A stretch of DNA of 18,183 bases, taken from assembly GCA_002685655.1 (NCBI GenBank), contig NYXM01000022.1, positions 1 to 18,183 on the forward strand, written 5' to 3'. A program made the translations under genes and the position numbers. The notes below the pieces were generated by a model that was given only the letters and a program-made list of their open reading frames with translations, was not told the origin of the DNA and did not search any database. This DNA is from Planctomycetaceae bacterium (GTDB lineage Bacteria > Planctomycetota > Planctomycetia > Pirellulales > Pirellulaceae). Positions 1-8,689 of the stretch are shown one piece after another (the first letter of the stretch is position 1; every line of letters begins with the position of its first letter).

Positions 1-1730
1 CCGATCCTGGTAATGATATCGCCGGCTTGGAGTCCACCTTTGGCGGCCGGCGAGTCGTCATTGACCCCGGTCACCTTCAAACCGTCGACGCTACTTGAGT
101 AGTCCGGCGTGACGCCCAGATACGCCATTCCTCCACCGGCACCGCGGGGAGCGCGGGCGACTTTGACGTACTCAGCGCGTGTGGGCATTGCCACGACAGC
201 ATTCAAAAACTGTTCGCAGAAATCGATTGTCCTGACGACTCCAGGAACGTTGATATTCTCAAACTTATCGTCTGGCGTGTGATAGTCAGGTGTTAGCCCA
301 GTAAAGAAATGTACGGCCGGAATACCCTTCTGGTAAAACCCGAAATGGTCGCCGCCCATGAGCGTTCCACCTTTGTCGAGTTGCAGGGCTTCGTTCTTGT
401 TGGCCTGATCCAGGAGGGCGGGGAACTCCTTGCCACTGCGCCCACCGTTGATGATCAACTTGTCTTTGCGCAAGCGGCCGATCATGTCGAAGTTGATCAT
501 GGCGACCGTGTCTTGCAAAGGGAAGATAGGTGCGTTGACGTAGTAATTGCTGCCAATCAGCCCTCGTTCTTCGGCAGAAAATCCCATGAACACCATCCGT
601 CGCGCGGGCTTCTTGTCGCGTGTGGCAAACCGACGAGCAAGTTCTACTACTGCAGCAGTGCCAGTCGCGTTGTCGTCCGCACCCGGATGGAGGGCCTTCG
701 GATTGGGACGCCGCGATCCAAACGGACCGTAGCCCAGATGATCGTAATGGGCACCAATCAGTACCGTCTCGTTTGCCAATGGCCCTTCGCCTTCGATGAC
801 GCCAATCACGTTGGCAACATCCGCCGTGATTTCCTCAAAGGTAAAGTCGAATTCAGCGGACCATCCTGCTAACGTTTGAGTCAGCGGTTGGTAGTGCTCG
901 TCGATTTGCATCTCAATCGCCTCAACCGATTTCAACGGGGTGTCATCAACCGCAGTGACAGGCGACACGGCGAGCAACTCGTTGACCAACTTCTGCGTCA
1001 GATGGGCGAAGGGCAAACCTTTACCAGATCCGAACCCCGTGGCCGGCACTAGTTCGTCCTTCTTTCCCTTGGTGGTATGAGGATCGTTGACGAACAAGAC
1101 GGCAGCAGCCTTTTGCTCACGAGCCTGCCTGACCTTCGTACGGATGTAGGAAAAGGGTGTGGTCTTCTTGCCGTCGAAAGCGCTCTTTTCGTTGCCTTGT
1201 TGGGGTTCTCGGCGAATCACCAGCAGCACCTTGCCAGCGACATCCGCCTCTTTGAAGTCGTCGTATTTCAGGTCCGGTGCCGAAATGCCATAACCCGCGA
1301 AGACAATTTCCGCCTTCGCTTTTCCCGACCCACCGATCGCCAACGCCTGGTAGTCTTTGCCTAATGCCAGCTTGAGGGTCTTGCCGTCAGGTCCATGCAA
1401 AACCAATACGGTTTGCTCCTTGACGAGCCTTGTTTCGAGCGAGACCTGAAACGGCTGATAAAAAGAGCCGTCCTCAACGCCACTGGTCAAGCCGGCCTCC
1501 TTGAACGCGTCTCGCATGTAATCGGCGGCCTTTTGCAGCCCGTCGCTTCCCGGCGCTCGGCCCTGTAGTTCCTCCGAGGCTAGATACTGAATGTCTCCGC
1601 CAACACGTTCCACGACCGCCGCGTTGTTGTTGTCGGCGGCGGTTAGCGGACCCGTCAATAACGCACAGATGCCGGACAAGGCAACAGCCGAGCCGGCGAG
1701 GAAATTCAGCAAGTGGGAGTGCCTGATCAC
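1..1730 (-). CDS. Exported M28 family zinc metallopeptidase with PA-like and PDZ domains (C-terminus cut by window edge)
   Basis: I translated the minus strand from a GTG at 1730 and the frame stays open to base 1 (576 residues, no stop). A GGAG ribosome site lies six bases before the GTG. Residues 1-31 look like a signal peptide (hydrophobic core LLNFLAGSAVALSGICALL), so the product is probably periplasmic or secreted. A PA-like region spans roughly 140-260. The M28 catalytic domain follows with all expected ligands: GAHYDH (H328), GADDNATG (D352/D353), the Glu pair E387-E388 in FSAEERG, NFDMIG (D415) and DYHTPDD (H484). M28 enzymes are di-zinc aminopeptidases or carboxypeptidases. From about residue 534 a PDZ domain begins (YLGVTP...GLQAGDIITRIG) and is cut by the edge. 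The substrate is unknown. It lies downstream of mnmE on the same strand with a 222-bp gap, so it may be a separate transcript. Confidence 0.9.
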   Translation of the reverse strand, partial: MIRHSHLLNFLAGSAVALSGICALLTGPLTAADNNNAAVVERVGGDIQYLASEELQGRAPGSDGLQKAADYMRDAFKEAGLTSGVEDGSFYQPFQVSLETRLVKEQTVLVLHGPDGKTLKLALGKDYQALAIGGSGKAKAEIVFAGYGISAPDLKYDDFKEADVAGKVLLVIRREPQQGNEKSAFDGKKTTPFSYIRTKVRQAREQKAAAVLFVNDPHTTKGKKDELVPATGFGSGKGLPFAHLTQKLVNELLAVSPVTAVDDTPLKSVEAIEMQIDEHYQPLTQTLAGWSAEFDFTFEEITADVANVIGVIEGEGPLANETVLIGAHYDHLGYGPFGSRRPNPKALHPGADDNATGTAAVVELARRFATRDKKPARRMVFMGFSAEERGLIGSNYYVNAPIFPLQDTVAMINFDMIGRLRKDKLIINGGRSGKEFPALLDQANKNEALQLDKGGTLMGGDHFGFYQKGIPAVHFFTGLTPDYHTPDDKFENINVPGVVRTIDFCEQFLNAVVAMPTRAEYVKVARAPRGAGGGMAYLGVTPDYSSSVDGLKVTGVNDDSPAAKGGLQAGDIITRI

Positions 1731-1800
1731 GATGGTCTCCGGTGGAGGTTGAAATTCAGAAAGGCAGTCAGATCATCTCTCTCTGACCAGAGTCCCAAAA

Positions 1801-1817
1801 TAGCGCAAATCTCGCTA
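1801..1817 (-). terminator. Weak hairpin plus T-run between mnmE and the M28 peptidase gene
   Basis: On the minus strand TAGCG-AGATTTG-CGCTA is followed at once by TTTT. The stem is only 5 bp and it lies 136 bp past the mnmE stop and about 70 bp before the GTG of the peptidase gene. It could be a weak terminator or a leader structure. The rest of the 222-bp gap (1731-1952) shows no gene. Confidence 0.2.
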
Positions 1818-1952
1818 AATAGCAACTTGGAAGTCCAAAGTAGGCGAATCATGGCTTGATTGCCCCATGCTCCGCCATCAGCCTGACCCAAGGAGCTCTT
1901 GGAGTGCGAGAACGTCCCGGAGTCTGGACGAGCCCCGGGATCAGCTTGAACG

Positions 1953-3308
1953 CTATTTGCCGATGCAGAATCGGCTAAAGATTTTGTCGAGGATATCGTC
2001 GGTGTAAACCGTGCCGACCACAGTGCCTAACTGATCCAGCGCATGACGGATTTCCGCGGCGACCAATTCCTCGCCCGCTTGCGCGGAGGCCGTCGCGTGT
2101 GCTGTCTCGAGCGCCTTTGCAGCCGCCTGCAAACTTGCCCGACACCTCGCAGCTGTACTGGGAACAACGGACTGTCCCCAGGTCGAGTTCGTCAGTCTAT
2201 TGCTCACTGCATTTTTCAGGTCTGCCAGACCGAGGCCGCTCTGGCTGCTAGTCTCAATTGCGGCATGATGCAAATCGGATGCGCGCGGCGCATCGCACTT
2301 GGTCAAGACCAACAGTGCGCGGGAGCGGTCATACTGACCGAGCCATCGTCGCTCCCAGTCATTCAAGGGACGCGTCACATCCACACAGAACAGTTGCAGC
2401 TGCGCCCGACTCGACTGGTCGTCCGTCATGCGTTGTACCGCTACCGCCATTCCCACTTCGGCCGAATCGACGCCGGCCGTGTCGATCAAGACCACTTCGT
2501 GGCCGTCAATTGGCATCCGCGCGGCTAGATAGTCACGTGTCGTTCCAGCGACATCGGACACAATCGCGGGCCGGCCATCGATCAGCGCGTTGAACAGACT
2601 GCTCTTGCCGACATTCGGCCAGCCGGTCAAGGCGACACGGGTTTCGCTTTCGGTCTGCACGCGTCCGGTCAGCTGCGTCGCAAGCCGGCCAACCTCGGTA
2701 CTGGCGGCTTGCAACGCGCCAACTAACTGCGGCATAGATATGAACTCAATATCTTCTTCAACAAAATCGAGCCCAGCTTCGAGATGCGCCAGCAGTTCGA
2801 GCATTTCATTGCGGAGTTGGTTAAGGGGGGCCGACAATCCTCCGGCGAGCTGTCCTAACGCTATATCGAGCTCATCACGGCTTTGCGCATCGATGACTCC
2901 AAGGACAGCTTCGGCCTGTGGTAAATCAAGGCGCCCTGCTAGAAATGCGCGCATCGTAAATTCGCCGGGCTGTGCCAGTCGTACCCCGGATCGGCAGAAC
3001 GCTGCCACGGCTGCATCCAATAGCGGTGGCGAGCCGATCGTATGGAATTCGGCCGATGGTTGTCTCGTATAACTTTGCGCCGTGGGCCACAGGTAAAGTG
3101 CACCGGGCAACGCAGCAAGTGGCGGATCGAGCCTCAGTTTGCCTTCGATCACGCGGGACTGCGGCACTTGGTCAAGTTCGTCGGTGGCGTGCAGAAAACA
3201 CCGCTGCAGACAGGCGACCACGTTGGGGCCGCTCAGCCGAACGACACCTCGAATTGCACCGCCGGGTGCCGAGGCAATCCCCACGATTGTGTCGTCGACA
3301 TCGTACAT
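1953..3308 (-). CDS. mnmE: tRNA uridine-5-carboxymethylaminomethyl(34) synthesis GTPase MnmE (TrmE)
   Basis: The 451-residue protein has the full length and layout of MnmE. An N-terminal formyl-tetrahydrofolate-binding domain (about 1-120) is followed by a helical domain split around a Ras-like G domain, and the chain ends in the diagnostic CIGK (448-451), whose cysteine is conserved in the family. G-domain motifs: G1 GWPNVGKSS (229-237), G2 TT (256-257), G3 DTAG (276-279), G4 TKCD (336-339, in place of the usual NKxD). The family works with MnmG to install the cmnm5 group on U34 of certain tRNAs, using K+-stimulated GTP hydrolysis; Asn232 in the P-loop matches the K+-coordinating position. 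The segment ...EFHTIGSPPLLDA (88-99) replaces the common HGG signature. The start is ATG. It follows yidC by 120 bp on the same strand, a conserved bacterial pairing. Confidence 0.96.
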   Translation of the reverse strand: MYDVDDTIVGIASAPGGAIRGVVRLSGPNVVACLQRCFLHATDELDQVPQSRVIEGKLRLDPPLAALPGALYLWPTAQSYTRQPSAEFHTIGSPPLLDAAVAAFCRSGVRLAQPGEFTMRAFLAGRLDLPQAEAVLGVIDAQSRDELDIALGQLAGGLSAPLNQLRNEMLELLAHLEAGLDFVEEDIEFISMPQLVGALQAASTEVGRLATQLTGRVQTESETRVALTGWPNVGKSSLFNALIDGRPAIVSDVAGTTRDYLAARMPIDGHEVVLIDTAGVDSAEVGMAVAVQRMTDDQSSRAQLQLFCVDVTRPLNDWERRWLGQYDRSRALLVLTKCDAPRASDLHHAAIETSSQSGLGLADLKNAVSNRLTNSTWGQSVVPSTAARCRASLQAAAKALETAHATASAQAGEELVAAEIRHALDQLGTVVGTVYTDDILDKIFSRFCIGK

Positions 3309-3428
3309 GGCGAGATCTCACATATCGCCGACGCGCTTCCCTTTGTGGGCGCAGTTGTTGACTTCTCCGCACCGAAGCGACATGAATCGCGCGATGTTGT
3401 TTCTTCAACTCTTCACGCTGGCGCAGGC

Positions 3429-5975
3429 TTAACGTCGTTTCTTCTTGGAACGCGGTTGTTGACGCCTGGATTTGCCGTTGTCGGGCGATCTTGGTTTCGG
3501 CTTCGGCAGCCGTGGTTTCGGTTTAGCCGGCAGTGGCTCACTGCCCGCATCGCCGCCAGCCGCGAGTTTCGGTTTGGGGAGCAATTTGCGTTCGGCAATG
3601 CCCCACAGGCTAGACGCGATAAAGTACAGGCATAGACCCGCGGCGACTTTGAAGAACATGACGCCGATGAAGACCGTCATGTACTTCATCATGGTCAGCT
3701 GCATGCGGCTCTGGTCGTCCGTCGCCGGTGGTGTGAACAGCTTTTGCTGGATGAGAAACAAGGCCACGGTGAACATGGGAAGAATATTAAAGTAAGGGCC
3801 AAGCATTCCCAATTCGGTAAATATGCTCCACTTGAACAGTTCCGGCCACGTAAACAGCATGTCAGGACCAGCCAAGTTCGAACACCACTCGACTCCTGGA
3901 ATCAGCGCCGACTGACGCAGATTGATGTCGACCGAAAGAGAACGGTACAAACCGATGAAGATCGGAAGCTGCACCAACATCATCCAGCAGCCGCCAAACG
4001 GATTGTAGTTGTGCTTCTTGAATAGCTCTTGTTGAGCTTTGGCCCGCTTCTCCATGTCCTCCTTGTACTTCTCTGTAATCTTCTTCATCTGCGGGGCCAA
4101 CGCCTGCATCATGGCGGCATTCTTGGCGGCCTTGCGGCTGAGCGGAAACATGCCGCTGCGGACCAAGACAGTCAACATGACAATGGCCAGACCGTAGTTC
4201 TTGACGATTCCAAAAAAGAAGTGCAACACCACGGCCAGTAACTTCGAGACCGCGCCAAACCAACCGTAGTAGATGCAGTCCTGCAGGTCATACGTGGCCA
4301 GTAACTCGGGTACCTTGGGGCCAGCGAAGATCTCGAAGCTCTGTCGAAAAGTTGCGTCGTCCGTGCCGTTGGGATCATATGGATTGACAATGATCGCCTG
4401 GCTATCCAAATGGAATGAGACATTCGTCGATTTCTTAGCGGCTTTTGGAACGTCGCTCAAGTTGCCCAATACATAGGCGGCCGCCAAGTCGTAAACTACT
4501 TGGCGTTCACTGACAGGCTTCATCGCAGTTACGAAGTACTGGGTATCGACAGCGACGTAGAGCGGCATCCGATCGCCGTCCTCATTGACGTCCGTTGCAA
4601 ACAGTACGGTTTCCTGCGATTTGCCATTCTTCGCGGCTTTCGTGGCGGTCTTGTTAATTTCCGAACAGCTAACAAGTTCGTGTTTGTAAGCCTGAATGAC
4701 CTCGGATTCTTCCTCGGGACCGCTTCTCGCTTCCGTATTCCAGACTACGTCGCGCGCCCCGGCGATGTAGAACATCGTCGGATGGAGCTTGTTCGAATAC
4801 CAAAAACCCTCCAAAGGGAGCCCATTGGGACCGTCCTGGCGATAGGCGATGCGTTGGGGTTCATCCGATAGGTTCCGGATCTCAATATCGTAGTCCAAGT
4901 GGTAGGGTGTGGTGGGCTCGTCGGTGATCTCAGGAGTCCCCAACTGGAATCGCTTGACCAATTCGAGCTTGGTTGGCGATCCTCCACTGCCGGTCGCGGC
5001 GTCGACCTGCATTAAAAACTCGACACCGTTCTCCAGCGGCACCATTTTCCAATTGTCGTCGCGCAACGATACGCCAAGATCAAGTTCGGCCACTCCTTTG
5101 CCAGCCTTCGTGTCACCCAATTGAAGCAGTGAAAAGAGAAACGACGACGAGTGAAGGGCAACGCTCTTGTCGGCACGGAACGGCCGTTCGGGCTGAATCA
5201 ACTGCAACGGATGGACATCGAGCGTGGTGATCAGCTGCACGTCGGTGCTGGGGTCGCCAGACGGTCGGTGAACCTCCAAACGAATTGAGTCTGCTGGCTT
5301 GGTGGTGCCCAGAAACGCCTTCAGATCCGCAGGCGTGTTGATTTGCACCCCGTCAACTCGGTGAATCACATCGCCGATCTGGAGACCCGTGGCGGTTGAT
5401 GCTGCCGGGTCCTTGGCCAAAGCGGCCGGTGTTCCCTGCCCCACGACGTTGACGCGGCAGCCACCGTCGGGAGCTAGCGTCGAGGCCAAGTGCCCTAGGT
5501 AGCCACTGCGGTCTAGCAGTTCTCGATAGCGGAGCTTCCCTTTGTCATCTCGAGCCGTTAACTCGATCCGTTCCACTGTCGCACCGCGGGCGTTCCACGT
5601 GATCAGAATGGGTGGCCCATCGCCAGGCTGGTAGGACCCCCGCGAAATCCAGCGATCAGGCCAATTGCTTGGTGAAGCAACAACAGTATCGGAGGCCGTT
5701 CCATCTTCCGGCCTCTCTGAAGCTGCTTTGCCCGCACCTGGAGTTGACGCGCTTGGGGGCGCGTCCGGTTCGGACTCCGCTGGCTCGGCTGGTGGTGTAT
5801 CGGCAGTTGGAGCTTCGGGAACTGCACCATCGGGGTCATCTGGTGGCTCTTCGATCGCGTCATTGTCGAGATCGACAACGGCTGGCGGCTTCGGCGCAAT
5901 CATCGACTTGAGAATCGTATAGCCCGTCAAGACGGCTAATGAGAGCACGATAAAAAGTACGAAGCGTTTTTCCAC
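3429..5975 (-). CDS. yidC: Membrane protein insertase YidC with an embedded PDZ-like domain
   Basis: I place the start at the GTG at 5975 (VEKRFVLF...), because the first transmembrane helix (about 5-22) follows directly, as in other YidC proteins. Upstream codons give only an uncharacteristic TTG-initiated extension, and the ribosome site is weak either way. The product is 848 residues, much longer than the roughly 550 of E. coli YidC. Order: N-terminal helix; acidic Pro-rich linker (about 28-100); periplasmic beta domain interrupted by a PDZ-like stretch at about 175-245 (LQIGDVIHRVDGVQINTPADL); then the conserved Oxa1/YidC core at about 565-800 with the groove arginine R606 in VLVRSGMFPLS, the cytoplasmic hairpin rich in K/E (about 612-655) and NPFGGCWMMLVQLPIF (658-673). 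The tail (about 797-848) is very rich in Lys, Arg and Pro, which in other YidC/Oxa1 proteins helps bind ribosomes. It inserts and folds inner-membrane proteins, with or after Sec. Confidence 0.95.
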   Translation of the reverse strand: MEKRFVLFIVLSLAVLTGYTILKSMIAPKPPAVVDLDNDAIEEPPDDPDGAVPEAPTADTPPAEPAESEPDAPPSASTPGAGKAASERPEDGTASDTVVASPSNWPDRWISRGSYQPGDGPPILITWNARGATVERIELTARDDKGKLRYRELLDRSGYLGHLASTLAPDGGCRVNVVGQGTPAALAKDPAASTATGLQIGDVIHRVDGVQINTPADLKAFLGTTKPADSIRLEVHRPSGDPSTDVQLITTLDVHPLQLIQPERPFRADKSVALHSSSFLFSLLQLGDTKAGKGVAELDLGVSLRDDNWKMVPLENGVEFLMQVDAATGSGGSPTKLELVKRFQLGTPEITDEPTTPYHLDYDIEIRNLSDEPQRIAYRQDGPNGLPLEGFWYSNKLHPTMFYIAGARDVVWNTEARSGPEEESEVIQAYKHELVSCSEINKTATKAAKNGKSQETVLFATDVNEDGDRMPLYVAVDTQYFVTAMKPVSERQVVYDLAAAYVLGNLSDVPKAAKKSTNVSFHLDSQAIIVNPYDPNGTDDATFRQSFEIFAGPKVPELLATYDLQDCIYYGWFGAVSKLLAVVLHFFFGIVKNYGLAIVMLTVLVRSGMFPLSRKAAKNAAMMQALAPQMKKITEKYKEDMEKRAKAQQELFKKHNYNPFGGCWMMLVQLPIFIGLYRSLSVDINLRQSALIPGVEWCSNLAGPDMLFTWPELFKWSIFTELGMLGPYFNILPMFTVALFLIQQKLFTPPATDDQSRMQLTMMKYMTVFIGVMFFKVAAGLCLYFIASSLWGIAERKLLPKPKLAAGGDAGSEPLPAKPKPRLPKPKPRSPDNGKSRRQQPRSKKKRR

Positions 5976-6164
5976 GTAAGAGAGCTTTCGCGTATGTTGC
6001 CGGGAGCAGTCCCGATGGGGGGGTGTCGCCGAGAGGAATCCTCGTGGGCAGCCCAGATCGGCAGCCAAGAGGTATCTCAGGTTAGTATTCTCTCCCTGCA
6101 GTCGTTTCTTGCAATGGGAGGCCCGCAGTCCGGTTTTCCGCTCAACGTCCTCTGGCCAGCTTTG

Positions 6165-6914
6165 TCATCGTCCCTCGCGGAGGCGGTCGCCAAGGAAATT
6201 GTCGAGTTCGGGGATCGCATAGATTTTCTCGGCCGTCACGTCCAATGGATACGGAACGCGCCGAAACTCGAGTTTATCGTCGTCCAACATCACATAGCTC
6301 GCATCAGGAATCCCGTCTCGAGGCTGACCAACACTGCCCACATTGACCATCACTTTGGTGTCGCCGAGGGTATAAGAACTGCCCAGGTCCAACGGCGAGG
6401 AAAACCGACAATCTTCCGAAAAAACACCCGGTACGTGGGTATGACCTTGAAAGCAGCTACTCGGGATCAAGCTAAAAATCCGGTTCAGCTTTCGCGGATT
6501 GTAGACGTCCTCCGGGAACACATATTCGTTGAGCGGGTTGCGGGCCGAACCATGAACGAACAGCAGATCGTCTTCACGAATTTGGCGTGGAAGTTCGCAG
6601 AGAAAGTCCCAGCGTTGGCGTGACAGGGTGACATCTTCATCGACGATTTCTAATTGCGACCGCGTCCAGAAAATCGCCCGTTCGGCCCCACTGCTAAACC
6701 CTTCTGGATCAAAGAGGGCTCCCTGGTCGTGGTTGCCAAGTACGGACACGGCAAAGTGGCACGCAAGATCCACGCATTCTTTGGGGTTGGGGCCATATCC
6801 GACAATGTCCCCCAGGCAATAAATGGTTGAAACACCCTGTTGCTCGATATCTGCCAGAACCGCTTGGAGCGCTTCAAGATTGCCGTGAATATCGCTAATG
6901 ATCGCTCGTTTCAC
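6165..6914 (-). CDS. Calcineurin-like metallophosphoesterase, copy 1 of a tandem pair
   Basis: The GTG at 6914 is chosen because a TAAGGA ribosome site lies seven bases upstream and the family's N-terminal strand ([11 protein letters not shown]) starts there; an upstream TTG would add 31 poor residues. The 249-residue protein carries the dinuclear-metal motifs of the superfamily: D8-x-H10, [10 protein letters not shown] with D36, GNHD (N61, H62), H121 in VHGS, and GHTH (157-160). Conserved blocks [11 protein letters not shown] and [12 protein letters not shown] place it in the small prokaryotic YfcE/MJ0936-like phosphodiesterase group, which often acts on cyclic nucleotides or model phosphodiesters in vitro. 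The true substrate cannot be read from sequence. No signal peptide is visible, so it is probably cytoplasmic. It lies 118 bp downstream of a close paralogue on the same strand and 189 bp upstream of yidC. Confidence 0.88.
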   Translation of the reverse strand: MKRAIISDIHGNLEALQAVLADIEQQGVSTIYCLGDIVGYGPNPKECVDLACHFAVSVLGNHDQGALFDPEGFSSGAERAIFWTRSQLEIVDEDVTLSRQRWDFLCELPRQIREDDLLFVHGSARNPLNEYVFPEDVYNPRKLNRIFSLIPSSCFQGHTHVPGVFSEDCRFSSPLDLGSSYTLGDTKVMVNVGSVGQPRDGIPDASYVMLDDDKLEFRRVPYPLDVTAEKIYAIPELDNFLGDRLREGR

Positions 6915-7031
6915 ACCGGGGTCCTTAGCTGTCGAGAACTGCCCTCTCTGGTCTCGCACGGTCACCCAATCCGCTGCAAGTCTAAGGACAGCTTGGCATA
7001 ACGTCAAGATGCCGGCATCATCGGTGCAAGC

Positions 7032-7787
7032 TCAGCGACCACTTTTCAGCCGGTCGCCCAGCATGTTGTCCAGGTCTGCAATGCTGTATATCTTTTCGGC
7101 CGTTGCGTTCACGTCATAATCAACGCGGCGGAAGGTGATTTGATCATCTTCCTGAACGACGTAACAGGCCCGTGGATCGTTGTCCCTCGGTTGGCCCACT
7201 GAACCGACATTGACCATGATCAAGTCGGCCCCGAGTCGATATTGATAGCAGACTTCTTCTGGCGACAGGAACTCGCGTTCGGTGGTAAAAATGCCGGGAA
7301 TGTGCGTATGACCTTGGAAGCAGTAGCGATCGATTCGGCTAAACAAAGCGTCCATCTTACGCTGGTTGTAGACATCCTCTGGAAACACGTATTCGTTCGT
7401 GGGTTCCCTCGACGAACCATGAACGTAGAGCGAGTTCGAATCTTCTTCCTTATGCGTGCGCGGCAATTCACCTAGGAAATCCCAGCGTTGATTGATGCTG
7501 GACGGTTCCCCTATGGCCTCTAGCTGCTCGCGCGTCCAGTAAACGGCTTGCAAGGCAACGGGGTTGAACCCATCAGGGTCGAAGAGGGCGGCCTGGTCGT
7601 GGTTCCCCAGAATTGTGATGCTGGAATTCTCGATGACCTGATCGAGACATTCGCACGGATTGGGGCCGTACCCAACAATATCACCGAGGCACAAGACGTC
7701 ACGGATTTCTTGACGACGAATGTCGGCGAGTACTGCCGTCAACGCTTCCAAATTCGCATGGATATCACTGATTAACGCTCGCTTCAC
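7032..7787 (-). CDS. Calcineurin-like metallophosphoesterase, copy 2 of a tandem pair
   Basis: The GTG at 7787 has an AAGG ribosome site eight bases upstream and gives the same N-terminus as the downstream paralogue (KRALISDIHAN); the open frame extends to a TTG at 7853 that I consider unused. The 251-residue protein keeps the metal-binding set: D8-x-H10, D36 in [14 protein letters not shown] (N62, H63), H123 in VHGS, and GHTH (159-162). It aligns with the neighbouring copy over its whole length with almost no gaps, including [22 protein letters not shown] and the C-terminal ATAEKIY...LGDRL, so the pair arose by duplication. Differences cluster in the 90-120 region and around 170-185, where substrate contacts could differ. 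The gene diverges from tsaB across about 212 bp, so this gap should contain promoters for both directions. Confidence 0.88.
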   Translation of the reverse strand: MKRALISDIHANLEALTAVLADIRRQEIRDVLCLGDIVGYGPNPCECLDQVIENSSITILGNHDQAALFDPDGFNPVALQAVYWTREQLEAIGEPSSINQRWDFLGELPRTHKEEDSNSLYVHGSSREPTNEYVFPEDVYNQRKMDALFSRIDRYCFQGHTHIPGIFTTEREFLSPEEVCYQYRLGADLIMVNVGSVGQPRDNDPRACYVVQEDDQITFRRVDYDVNATAEKIYSIADLDNMLGDRLKSGR

Positions 7788-7999
7788 TTCCGGTACCTTT
7801 TTACGAGTCGGACCACTAAATCCGACCGTAGGAGAGAGTCGTTCGACACCCAAATTGTAACAAACTCAACTCTACTACAGGAGTTAGGTACGTGCAATCA
7901 CCACAAAAATGGGCTTAGCCCTTGAGTTGCATCGGCACGCCTGCGATTCTGGTTTAGAGACACCGTTCTCGGACCCCTCGTTTGCAGGTTATTGATATC

Positions 8000-8689
8000 G
8001 TGAGGATTCTGGCACTCGAAACCGCCGTACAGCCTGGGTCGATTGCCTTACTTGAAAGTGCACGATTGGTGGCGAGATTGGACCTTGCCGCGGACAGCCG
8101 CACGACTCGATCATTGATGCCGGCAATCCACGGTCAACTCGCGGTTCTGGGGTGGAAAGTCACCGATATGGAACTCGTTGCCGTATCTCAAGGTCCAGGC
8201 TCTTTCACGGGGCTCCGAGTGGGTGTCACCGTCGCCAAGACGTTGGCGTATGCGATTGGTGCGGAAGTCATGGGGATCGATACTTTGGAGGTGATTGCCC
8301 GGCAGTCGATTTCGTCTGACAACCAATCGGAATCGCTATGGGCGATCATGGACGCGCATCGCCAGCAGCTGTTTTGCGCCAAGTACGAACGTGACGCGGA
8401 AGGCGGTTGGCAACTGGCGCAACCACCACATCTGCTGGGCATCGACGCGTGGCTCGAACAAATCGAAGCTGGTGACATCGTTTCCGGGCCACCGGTCGAA
8501 AATCTACACCCCCAGATTCACCCTCAGGCAATCCTGGAAGACGTTGCCAATTTCGCACCACGAGCAACAACGGTCGGCCAACTCGCTGCGAAGGCATATC
8601 AACAGGGGCGACGCGACGATCTGTGGGGATTGACCCCCAAATACCTTCGTCTTAGCGCCGCCGAAGAAAAGCGGGCAGTCCGCCGTTGA
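8000..8689 (+). CDS. tsaB: tRNA threonylcarbamoyladenosine biosynthesis protein TsaB
   Basis: The 229-residue product starts in the usual TsaB way (VRILALETA) from a GTG at 8000; a TTG at 7982 would add six residues and cannot be excluded, since neither start has a strong ribosome site. The ASKHA-fold signature SQGPGSFTGLRVGVTVAKTL is intact and is typical of TsaB rather than of the larger catalytic paralogue TsaD. In bacteria TsaB dimerises with TsaD and, with TsaE, transfers the threonylcarbamoyl group made by TsaC onto A37 of ANN-decoding tRNAs (t6A). The partners are not in this window. The length is in the normal family range. The C-terminal half is less conserved, as usual. It is divergent from the metallophosphoesterase pair and convergent with hemL. 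Confidence 0.93.
   Translation: MRILALETAVQPGSIALLESARLVARLDLAADSRTTRSLMPAIHGQLAVLGWKVTDMELVAVSQGPGSFTGLRVGVTVAKTLAYAIGAEVMGIDTLEVIARQSISSDNQSESLWAIMDAHRQQLFCAKYERDAEGGWQLAQPPHLLGIDAWLEQIEAGDIVSGPPVENLHPQIHPQAILEDVANFAPRATTVGQLAAKAYQQGRRDDLWGLTPKYLRLSAAEEKRAVRR

Noticed and set aside
309..872. Plus-strand open frame opposite the M28 peptidase
   Set aside because: Minus strand here encodes intact M28 zinc-ligand motifs, so this is a shadow.
5976..6068. 31-residue N-terminal extension of YidC from a TTG
   Set aside because: Would put a Cys/Arg/His-rich stretch before the first membrane helix, which YidC normally has at its very start.
5994..6623. Plus-strand open frame of 209 codons opposite the first metallophosphoesterase
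   Set aside because: Mostly antisense to a gene with a complete set of metal ligands; no coding character of its own.
6915..7007. 31-residue extension of the first metallophosphoesterase from a TTG
   Set aside because: The GTG at 6914 has a clear TAAGGA site and matches the paralogue's start.
7788..7999. Short inverted repeats in the metallophosphoesterase-tsaB gap (GTCGG/CCGAC at 7807-7826, GGGC/GCCC near 7912)
   Set aside because: Stems of 4-5 bp in a GC-rich genome are expected by chance; promoters must be here but no clear -35/-10 pair could be assigned.
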